From an uncultured Collinsella sp. (lineage in GTDB: Bacteria; Actinomycetota; Coriobacteriia; Coriobacteriales; Coriobacteriaceae): DNA of 10,032 nt. The notes under the pieces were generated by a model. That model was not told where the DNA came from, searched no databases, and saw only the letters and a program-made list of their open reading frames with translations. Below, piece after piece: positions 5,480-10,032 of this stretch (position 1 is its first letter; each line of letters begins with the position of its first letter). The DNA is taken from positions 1 through 10,032 of the forward strand of contig CALJCO010000089.1 of assembly GCA_938023905.1 (NCBI GenBank), in the 5' to 3' direction. The translations under genes were made by a program, and so were the position numbers.

Positions 5480-6511
5480 GTGGCAAGGCGCCCGTCCAAC
5501 GATACAGGTACGCGTCCGGTCTCCATGGCCGACGTCGCCCGCGCTGCTGGCGTTTCGCAGCAGACGGTTTCGCGCGTCGCCAACGGCCTCCCTAACGTCA
5601 ACGAGCAGACGCGCCAGCGCGTGCAGGCCGCTATGCAAGAGCTCGGCTTTCGTCCGAGTTATGCCGGTCGCTCGCTGCGCGACGGCCGCTACCATTCGGT
5701 CGGTCTGTGCGTCAACGATGTCACCAAGTTTGGCAACCTCTCAATGATCGACGGCATCGCCAGCGCTGCTCGCGAGCATAATTGCGCCATCACGCTGGTC
5801 GAGATGTCCAAGACCGAGGAGTTCTCGCTTGCCGAGGCAACGCGTCGTATGGCTGCGCTGCCCGTGGACGGCATCATCATCGGCATGAGCCGTATGGCGC
5901 CCGATTTTGAGACGTTTGATCCACTGCCGGGCATTGGCACGGTCATCGTTACCATGTATGCGCATCCGCGCGTGACCACAGTCGATTCTGACCATTACGG
6001 CTGCTCGCTGTTGCTTATGGACCATCTGTTTGAGCTGGGGCACGAGCAGATTCGCTATATTGGCGGCCCGTCGTTCTCGGTCGACGAGCAATTTCGTCGC
6101 GCCGGTTGGCAGGATGCGCTCGAGCGTAAACACATCGAGCTGGCAGAGCCGCTCGAGGGCGACTGGTCTGCCAACAGCGGCTACGAGGCTGGCAGATATC
6201 TGGCCGAGCACGATCGCACCATGACGGCGATCTATGCGGCAAACGACCAGATGGCAAACGGCGCTATTGCGGCGCTGCGCGATAGCGGTCTGCGCGTGCC
6301 CGAGGACGTGAGCGTGGTGGGCGTCGACGATTCGCTCGATGATTTTGTGGCACACAACGAGCTCACGACCGTGCGATTCGATCTACATCAGCGCGGGCGC
6401 GAGGTATTCGAGCATGCGGTTCCCGAGGCGGGTACGGCGGGCAAAACCGTTGCCATTCGTATTCCCGGTCAGCTCATTATCCGACATAGCACGGCGATAC
6501 CACGCTCATAG
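5480..6511 (+). CDS. LacI/GalR-family transcriptional regulator
   Basis: DNA-binding sugar-responsive regulator of 343 residues, the usual LacI-family length. The N-terminal helix-turn-helix is SMADVARAAGVSQQTVSRVANG (15-36), with the hinge region FRPSYAGRSLRDGR (57-70) containing the leucine that inserts in the operator minor groove. The rest is a periplasmic-binding-protein-like effector domain with the hallmark segment AANDQMANGAIAAL (253-266), then PEDVSVVGVDDS (274-285) and a C-terminal PGQLIIRHST (329-338). The GTG at 5480 is preferred because AAGGTGA precedes it at the right spacing. An internal ATG at 5525 would leave only MADVARAAG and lose the residues before the helix. It is transcribed away from galKT with three repeated sites between them, so it most likely controls galKT and itself, with galactose or a derivative as effector (inference). 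I see no terminator between it and fprA. Confidence 0.93.
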   Translation: MARRPSNDTGTRPVSMADVARAAGVSQQTVSRVANGLPNVNEQTRQRVQAAMQELGFRPSYAGRSLRDGRYHSVGLCVNDVTKFGNLSMIDGIASAAREHNCAITLVEMSKTEEFSLAEATRRMAALPVDGIIIGMSRMAPDFETFDPLPGIGTVIVTMYAHPRVTTVDSDHYGCSLLLMDHLFELGHEQIRYIGGPSFSVDEQFRRAGWQDALERKHIELAEPLEGDWSANSGYEAGRYLAEHDRTMTAIYAANDQMANGAIAALRDSGLRVPEDVSVVGVDDSLDDFVAHNELTTVRFDLHQRGREVFEHAVPEAGTAGKTVAIRIPGQLIIRHSTAIPRS

Positions 6512-6594
6512 TTTGCGCAGGTAAACGGCGATTTATCGTATTTCAATAACAATCGGTATGGATGCCGGCAGATAACAGCTGGGATACTACCGAG

Positions 6595-6603
6595 TGTTAT
6601 GAT
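6595..6603 (+). promoter_or_regulatory. Extended -10 promoter of fprA
   Basis: TGT followed by TATGAT (6598-6603) matches an extended -10 element (TGnTATAAT, 5/6 in the hexamer). No good -35 is visible 16-18 bases upstream, as expected for extended -10 promoters. Predicted transcription would start near 6610, giving a leader of about 30 bases to the ATG at 6641. The 6512-6594 stretch upstream holds no gene or terminator I can support. Confidence 0.5.
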
Positions 6604-6624
6604 AGACGGGTTCTTTTGTCTATC
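6601..6624. promoter_or_regulatory. Inverted repeat GATAGAC-N10-GTCTATC over the fprA start of transcription
   Basis: GATAGAC (6601-6607) is the exact reverse complement of GTCTATC (6618-6624), separated by 10 bases. It overlaps the last three bases of the -10 box and ends one base before the Shine-Dalgarno AGGAGG (6626-6631). If the promoter call is right, the left arm is barely or not transcribed, which favours a DNA operator over an RNA hairpin. The binding protein is unknown. Confidence 0.5.
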
Positions 6625-6640
6625 TAGGAGGCTTTGCCTG

Positions 6641-7801
6641 ATGGAGATCACCAAGGATATCCGCTACGTTGGCGTCGACGATCACGACATTGACCTGTTC
6701 GAGGGCCAGTACGATGTGTCCGAGAACGGTATGGCATACAACAGCTACGTTATCTTGGGCGAAAAGATTGCTGTCGCCGATTCAGTCGACGGCGGTTTTG
6801 TCGACGAGTGGCTCGGTAACATCGAAGCCGTGCTCGACGGTCGCACGCCCGATTACCTGGTCGTTCACCATATGGAGCCCGATCACTCCGCTGGCATCGC
6901 CGCCTTTATGGAGCGCTATCCCCAGGCACAGATCGTGGCAAGCATGGGCGCTTTCCGCATGATGGTCAACTTCTTTGGCACCGATTTCCCCGAGCGCAAG
7001 ATGGTCGTCAAAGAGGGCGATGTGCTCGACCTGGGCGGCCACAGCCTGACCTTTGTCGGCGCCCCCAACGTTCACTGGCCCGAGGTGCTGTTCTCCTACG
7101 AGGCTACCGACAAGGTACTCTTTAGTGCCGACGGCTTTGGCAAGTTTGGCGCTAACGACATCGAGGACCCCGAGGGTTGGGCTTGTGAAGCGCGCCGCTA
7201 CTACTTTGGCATCGTTGGTAAGTTCGGCAAGTTCGTGCAGGCCGTGCTCAAGAAGGCCGCCGATCTGGATATCCAGATTATCTGCCCGCTCCACGGCCCT
7301 GTTCTTACCGAGAACCTGGGCTATTACCTCGACACCTACAACACCTGGTCGAGCTATCAGCCCGAGGACGAGGGCATCACCATTGCCTACGCGAGCGTGT
7401 ACGGCCATCTGAAGGCCGCCGTTGAGGAGCTCGCATCCGCGCTTGAGGCTCGCGGCCAGAAGGTTTCCGTCTTTGATCTGGCTCGCGACGACATGGCCGA
7501 GGCCGTTGAGGATGCGTTCCGCTACGACCGCCTGGTGCTCGCCTCCATCACCTATCAGGGCGAGATCTTCCCGTTCATGAGCACCTTTATCCACACGCTT
7601 GCCGAGCACGCCTATCAGAACCGTACGGTGGCGCTCGTTGAGGCCGGCTCCTGGGCGCCCACCGCTGCCAAGGTTATGACCAAGGAGCTCGAGGGCATGA
7701 AGGACATCACCCTGACGCAGAACAAGGTGACCGTGCTGGGTTCGCTCAGCGACGCCTCGCGCGCCCAGATTGAGGCCCTCGCTGACGAGCTCTCCAAGTA
7801 G
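6641..7801 (+). CDS. fprA: Flavodiiron protein (FprA-type oxygen/nitric oxide reductase)
   Basis: Cytosolic FMN and di-iron enzyme of anaerobes that reduces O2 to water and/or NO to N2O, protecting against oxidative or nitrosative stress. The protein has 386 residues: a metallo-beta-lactamase-like domain (about 1-245) followed by a flavodoxin domain (about 247-386) with no C-terminal rubredoxin extension. All iron ligands expected from the family are visible: His77, Glu79, Asp81 and His82 in HHMEPDH, His145 in NVHWPE, Asp164 in FSADGFGKFG and His218 in CPLHGP. The FMN phosphate-binding loop is YASVYGHLK (250-258), with SITYQGEIFP (302-311) as the second flavin loop. The start is set by AGGAGG at 6626-6631, nine bases before ATG. 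It sits between a LacI-type and a DeoR-type regulator with no evident functional link, and has its own promoter and terminator. An electron donor (rubredoxin/NADH oxidoreductase) is not in the window. Confidence 0.93.
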   Translation: MEITKDIRYVGVDDHDIDLFEGQYDVSENGMAYNSYVILGEKIAVADSVDGGFVDEWLGNIEAVLDGRTPDYLVVHHMEPDHSAGIAAFMERYPQAQIVASMGAFRMMVNFFGTDFPERKMVVKEGDVLDLGGHSLTFVGAPNVHWPEVLFSYEATDKVLFSADGFGKFGANDIEDPEGWACEARRYYFGIVGKFGKFVQAVLKKAADLDIQIICPLHGPVLTENLGYYLDTYNTWSSYQPEDEGITIAYASVYGHLKAAVEELASALEARGQKVSVFDLARDDMAEAVEDAFRYDRLVLASITYQGEIFPFMSTFIHTLAEHAYQNRTVALVEAGSWAPTAAKVMTKELEGMKDITLTQNKVTVLGSLSDASRAQIEALADELSK

Positions 7802-7823
7802 CGATATATCGCTTTTAACGCTC

Positions 7824-7864
7824 AAACCACCACAAAGGGGACAGGCACCTTTGTGGTGGTTTTT
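7824..7864 (+). terminator. Intrinsic terminator of fprA with a GGGGACAGG loop
   Basis: AAACCACCACAAAGG (7824-7838) pairs perfectly over 15 bp with CCTTTGTGGTGGTTT (7848-7862), loop GGACAGGCA, followed by T residues (7860-7864) and a further TTT. It is strong on the plus strand. On the minus strand it gives only three Ts, so it is less obviously a terminator for the converging DeoR-family gene, whose stop lies just beyond at 7867-7869. Confidence 0.85.
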
Positions 7865-7866
7865 GT

Positions 7867-8670
7867 TTAAGCGCCGGCGATGAGGAGATTTGGGCGGGCG
7901 TTGTCGACGATCTCGGCGATTGAGGTGGCGACGGCGTGATCGGGGTCGCGGTCCATCACGATGGCGTTGACGTCGGTCAGCTCGGCAAAGCGGTACATGC
8001 CACGTCCGTTAACCTTGCTGGCGTCCATGAGGGCGACACTTTGACGAGCGGCACCGACCATAGCCGCTTTGGTCTCGGCCATCTGCGGAAAGTCGGTCGT
8101 AAAGCCGCAGCCGGGAACAAAAGCGCCAGGGCACATGACGGCAAGATCGGCGTGGACCATTTGGAGCGCCTGCATGGTAAGTGGGCCGTACAGATAGCGA
8201 TGGCCTTTGCGCAGTGCCCCGCCCAGCATGACGACATCGACTGAGGGCATGCTCTCGTCGATGTAATCGGCAATGGTAATGTCGGCCGTGATGACGGTGA
8301 TGCCATCGCGCTGGTCGAGGAGCCGGACGAACTCGAGCGCTGTGGTGCCCGAGTCGACGAGCAGCGTGTCACCGTCATTGACGAGCCCAATGGCGCTTTG
8401 CGCGATGGCCTGCTTGGCGGCGACATTGACGTTGATGCGGCGATCCTGCGTGGAAACGGTCAGGCGTTTGTGGAGCGATACGGCACCGCCATGCGTGCGG
8501 CGCAGCTTGCCTGCTACGGCGAGCGCGTCCAGGTCGGCGCGGGCGGTGACGGAGGACACGCCAAAGGTTTGGGCGATTTCTGCCACCTGCACCGAGGCAT
8601 TATGCTCGAGCATTTCCATAATGGCGGTACGGCGTTCGTCGGCAAAAGCACGGTTGGTAGCTTGGGCCAT
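7867..8670 (-). CDS. DeoR-family transcriptional regulator (sugar-phosphate responsive)
   Basis: Repressor-type DNA-binding protein of 267 residues. The N-terminal DeoR helix-turn-helix spans about 13-65: RRTAIMEMLEHNASVQVAEI, then FGVSSVTARADLDAL and the strongly typical GKLRRTHGGAVSL. The C-terminal sensor domain shows DSGTT (106-110), GGALRK (150-155), ETKAAM (199-204) and MDASKVNGRG (215-224), the pattern that binds phosphorylated sugars. The recognition-helix stretch TARADL departs from the common TIRRDL. The ATG at 8670 has GGAG five bases upstream; an upstream ATG at 8727 lacks a Shine-Dalgarno and would give 19 unrelated residues. The gene is divergent from the class II aldolase gene with a 334-base gap between them, so regulation of the aldolase and itself, with a ketose phosphate as effector, is the best guess. 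DeoR-type LacR of lactococci, which responds to tagatose-6-P, is a family precedent. Confidence 0.92.
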   Translation of the reverse strand: MAQATNRAFADERRTAIMEMLEHNASVQVAEIAQTFGVSSVTARADLDALAVAGKLRRTHGGAVSLHKRLTVSTQDRRINVNVAAKQAIAQSAIGLVNDGDTLLVDSGTTALEFVRLLDQRDGITVITADITIADYIDESMPSVDVVMLGGALRKGHRYLYGPLTMQALQMVHADLAVMCPGAFVPGCGFTTDFPQMAETKAAMVGAARQSVALMDASKVNGRGMYRFAELTDVNAIVMDRDPDHAVATSIAEIVDNARPNLLIAGA

Positions 8671-8726
8671 GTCTGCTCCATTCTCGGCTAAATTTGCAGG
8701 AATTGTGTTGACTCTATTTTCGTTCA

Positions 8727-8747
8727 TTTTCTTTTTGAGTAAGAAAA
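8727..8747. promoter_or_regulatory. A/T-rich inverted repeat 1 (TTTTCTT-N7-AAGAAAA)
   Basis: TTTTCTT (8727-8733) and AAGAAAA (8741-8747) form a perfect 7-bp inverted repeat in the leader of the DeoR-family gene. With the second dyad at 8765-8780 it shares a TCTT/AAGA half-site, so both are candidate binding sites of the DeoR-type protein. A/T-rich dyads also arise easily by chance. Confidence 0.35.
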
Positions 8748-8764
8748 CACCTTTCGATTACTTA

Positions 8765-8780
8765 TCTTTTCTATAAAAGA
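8765..8780. promoter_or_regulatory. A/T-rich inverted repeat 2 (TCTTTT-N4-AAAAGA)
   Basis: TCTTTT (8765-8770) and AAAAGA (8775-8780) flank CTAT. The dyad covers the candidate leftward -10 (TATAGA on the minus strand, 8770-8775), so binding here would repress the DeoR-family gene itself. Confidence 0.4.
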
Positions 8781-8798
8781 AAGACGTTTAACGCCCAA
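8770..8798 (-). promoter_or_regulatory. Candidate promoter of the DeoR-family gene
   Basis: On the minus strand TTGGGC (8793-8798) and TATAGA (8770-8775) are separated by 17 bases. Transcription would start near 8763, leaving a leader of about 93 bases before the ATG at 8670. Matches are modest (3/6 and 4/6); called by eye. Confidence 0.35.
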
Positions 8799-8952
8799 AA
8801 TTCAATATCGAACATGTCCACTCGGCTCAAATTTCTTCCGTTTGCTTTTCAAAAATGACTGTATTGACCTGCATGGGCTCAATATCTCGCACATACAAAG
8901 CCGCTGAATTTCATACAATGGGCGCAGCAAAACGCAAGGTAATAGGCCTTGC

Positions 8953-8984
8953 GGACACGTACGCCCGATGTCCAGATGCGGGCG
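8953..8984 (+). promoter_or_regulatory. Possible H-type pseudoknot before the aldolase ribosome binding site
   Basis: GGACA (8953-8957) pairs with TGTCC (8969-8973), and CGCCCG (8962-8967), which lies in that loop, pairs with CGGGCG (8979-8984). The connecting loops are 4, 1 and 5 bases, geometrically feasible. The second stem ends six bases before AGGAG (8991-8995). No ligand-binding class is recognised, and chance pairing in GC-rich leader DNA remains possible. Confidence 0.3.
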
Positions 8985-9004
8985 AGGGAGAGGAGCAAAC
9001 GCTC

Positions 9005-9862
9005 ATGGCACTTGTTACCACCGAAAAGATGCTCAAGGACGCTCAGGCCGGCCACTACGCCGTCGGCGCGTTCAACGTCGAGAACCTCGAGTTTGTTATG
9101 GCCGTTCTGGCCGCTGCCGAGGAGACCAAGTCCCCCGTCATCATGCAGACCACCCCGGGCACCATTAAGACCGCTGGTCTGGACTACTTCTACGGCATGG
9201 TCAAGGCTGCCGCCGAGCGAGCTTCCGTGCCCGTCGCTCTGCACCTCGATCACGGCGATGGCTATGACCGCTGCATGCAGGCTTTCCGCACCGGCTACAC
9301 CTCTGTCATGATTGACGGCTCGCACGAGTCCTTCGAGGACAACATTGCCCTGACCAAGTCCGTCGCCGACGCTGGCCGCGCCATGGGCGTGCCCGTCGAG
9401 GCTGAGCTCGGCAAGGTCGGCGGCAAGGAGGACGACGGTCCCGCGGTTGAGGGCGAGAGCCCCTACACCGATCCGGCCGAAGCCAAGGAGTTCGTCGAGC
9501 GCACTGGCTGCACCTCCCTCGCTATCGGCGTTGGCACCAGCCACGGCGTGTACACGAGCGATCCGCACATCGAGCAGTCCGTGGTCAAGGCCATTCGCGA
9601 CGCCGTCGACGTGCCGCTGGTTCTGCACGGCACCTCCGGTGTGCCCGATGAGCAGGTTGCCGAGGCTGTGAAGAACGGCATCTGCAAGGTTAACTACGCC
9701 ACCGAGCTGCGTCAGGCCTACACCAAGGGCTTCATGGCCTACATGGCCGAGAACCCCGCCTGCTTCGATCCCAAGAAGCCGGCCAAGGAGGGCATGCGTG
9801 AGATCACCGAGCTGGTTAAGATCCGCATGACCAACCTCAACTCTGTGGGCAAAGCAGAGTAA
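9005..9862 (+). CDS. Class II ketose-bisphosphate aldolase (fructose/tagatose-bisphosphate; GatY/KbaY/Fba short type)
   Basis: Zinc-dependent cytosolic aldolase of 285 residues that cleaves fructose-1,6-bisP or tagatose-1,6-bisP to dihydroxyacetone phosphate and glyceraldehyde-3-P. HLDHG (80-84) supplies the catalytic Asp82 and zinc ligand His83; the other zinc ligands are His180 (GTSHGVY) and His208 (LVLHGTSGVP). These numbers coincide with those I remember for E. coli GatY/KbaY, and the length is that of class IIb enzymes rather than the ~359-residue FbaA. VEAELGKVGGKEDD (131-144) and KVNYATELR (228-236) are also family-typical. The ATG at 9005 follows AGGAG by nine bases; an ATG at 8855 in the same frame would add 50 unconserved residues. 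It is divergent from a DeoR-type regulator and followed by a strong terminator, so probably monocistronic. FBP versus TBP preference cannot be settled here: the LacC-like kinase in the window hints at tagatose, but the gene could equally be the glycolytic aldolase. Confidence 0.92.
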   Translation: MALVTTEKMLKDAQAGHYAVGAFNVENLEFVMAVLAAAEETKSPVIMQTTPGTIKTAGLDYFYGMVKAAAERASVPVALHLDHGDGYDRCMQAFRTGYTSVMIDGSHESFEDNIALTKSVADAGRAMGVPVEAELGKVGGKEDDGPAVEGESPYTDPAEAKEFVERTGCTSLAIGVGTSHGVYTSDPHIEQSVVKAIRDAVDVPLVLHGTSGVPDEQVAEAVKNGICKVNYATELRQAYTKGFMAYMAENPACFDPKKPAKEGMREITELVKIRMTNLNSVGKAE

Positions 9863-9891
9863 CAGCAAGGGTACTCCGACTCGCTACATAT

Positions 9892-9933
9892 CCCGGGGAG
9901 GGACGAGGGCTTAGTTCCCCAATCGTCCTCGGG
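9892..9933 (+). other. Imperfect hairpin in the aldolase 3' untranslated region
   Basis: CCCG/CGGG (9892-9895 with 9930-9933), GGACGA/TCGTCC (9901-9906 with 9923-9928) and GGG/CCC inside form one interrupted stem. It lies 30 bases after the stop and directly before the strong terminator, so it may protect the mRNA 3' end. Function is not established. Confidence 0.4.
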
Positions 9934-9936
9934 CAT

Positions 9937-9979
9937 GCAAAAAGCCTCGCTGCGCACTTCGTGCGGCGAGGCTTTTTGC
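9937..9979. terminator. Strong bidirectional intrinsic terminator after the aldolase
   Basis: GCAAAAAGCCTCGC (9937-9950) pairs perfectly with GCGAGGCTTTTTGC (9966-9979). CGCAC/GTGCG (9953-9957 with 9961-9965) extends the stem past a two-base bulge to a TTC loop. A GC-rich core flanked by five As on one side and five Ts on the other makes it work on both strands, so it ends the aldolase transcript and possibly a converging gene beyond the window. Confidence 0.9.
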
Positions 9980-9998
9980 CCATTACAGTCTGAAATAG

Positions 9999-10020
9999 GC
10001 CATCGATAAATTTCGATGGC
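9999..10020. repeat. 8-bp hairpin at the window end
   Basis: GCCATCGA (9999-10006) pairs with TCGATGGC (10013-10020) across a six-base loop. No T-tract follows within the window. It may belong to the control or 3' region of the next gene, which is not visible. Confidence 0.4.
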
Positions 10021-10032
10021 GAGCATTCGGCG

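Larger units (their letters stand above)
8671..9004. promoter_or_regulatory. Divergent DeoR-regulator / aldolase control region
   Basis: This 334-base AT-rich gap has no credible gene. It contains two A/T-rich dyads near the regulator, a candidate leftward promoter, a TATCGAACAT word (8805-8814) reminiscent of GlpR-type half-sites, and a candidate rightward -10 (TACAAT, 8914-8919) without a good -35. A possible pseudoknot at 8953-8984 precedes the aldolase Shine-Dalgarno AGGAG (8991-8995). Confidence 0.6.

Noticed and set aside
7801..7812. Perfect 12-bp palindrome GCGATATATCGC overlapping the fprA stop
   Set aside because: Only four GC-flanked pairs could form a hairpin; this is short and likely by chance next to a real terminator.
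6782..7825. Long minus-strand open reading frame opposite fprA
   Set aside because: fprA has every iron ligand in place, while the antisense product shows no recognisable motif.
8953..8984. preQ1 riboswitch interpretation of the aldolase leader pseudoknot
   Set aside because: The A-rich third loop and conserved bases of preQ1-I are absent, and the downstream gene is unrelated to queuosine.
8855..9004. 50-residue N-terminal extension of the aldolase
   Set aside because: No ribosome binding site, no family similarity, and a good AGGAG sits before the ATG at 9005, which gives the exact family length and active-site numbering.
8879..9868. Long minus-strand open reading frame opposite the aldolase
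   Set aside because: It mirrors the conserved aldolase, is of biased composition, and has no motifs.

Overview
The window is about 10 kb of a GC-rich bacterial chromosome (coding DNA roughly 60% G+C, intergenic regions visibly more AT-rich). It is organised around galactose and ketose-phosphate metabolism. The gene set, protein style (GalT2-type uridylyltransferase, clostridial-type flavodiiron protein) and codon use suggest a gut anaerobe of the Coriobacteriia, most likely Collinsella or a close relative. That assignment is inference, not a database match.

Layout: (1) 131-2001, plus strand, a two-gene unit: a LacX-type aldose 1-epimerase and a PfkB-family tagatose-6-phosphate kinase/1-phosphofructokinase (LacC/FruK type). 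(2) 2002-2316, a convergent gap packed with at least four strong hairpins plus a weaker one, including a ~99-nt long hairpin and a clean minus-strand terminator. (3) 2317-5141, minus strand, galK followed by galT, overlapping and probably translationally coupled. (4) 5142-5479, a divergent control region with three copies of a 14-bp operator-like word (GAGTACGTTAACAT). (5) 5480-6511, a LacI/GalR-family regulator reading away from galK. (6) 6641-7801, a flavodiiron protein (FprA) with an extended -10 promoter and an inverted repeat between promoter and ribosome binding site, ended by a terminator. (7) 7867-8670, minus strand, a DeoR-family sugar-phosphate regulator. (8) 8671-9004, an AT-rich divergent control region with dyads and a possible leader pseudoknot. 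(9) 9005-9862, plus strand, a class II ketose-bisphosphate aldolase of the GatY/KbaY/Fba short type, followed by a strong bidirectional terminator.

How it fits together: GalK and GalT carry out the Leloir steps galactose -> galactose-1-P -> glucose-1-P (with UDP-glucose/UDP-galactose exchange). The epimerase would supply the right anomer. The LacC-like kinase and the aldolase could form the lower tagatose-6-P route (tagatose-6-P -> tagatose-1,6-bisP -> triose phosphates), or equally the fructose-1-P/FBP route. No galactose-6-P isomerase (LacAB), PTS, GalE or sugar transporter is present here. The LacI-type protein is the obvious candidate regulator of galKT, and the DeoR-type protein of the aldolase. 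FprA (O2/NO detoxification) is functionally unrelated. I see no mobile element, CRISPR array, tRNA or rRNA. The most unusual material is in the non-coding gaps.
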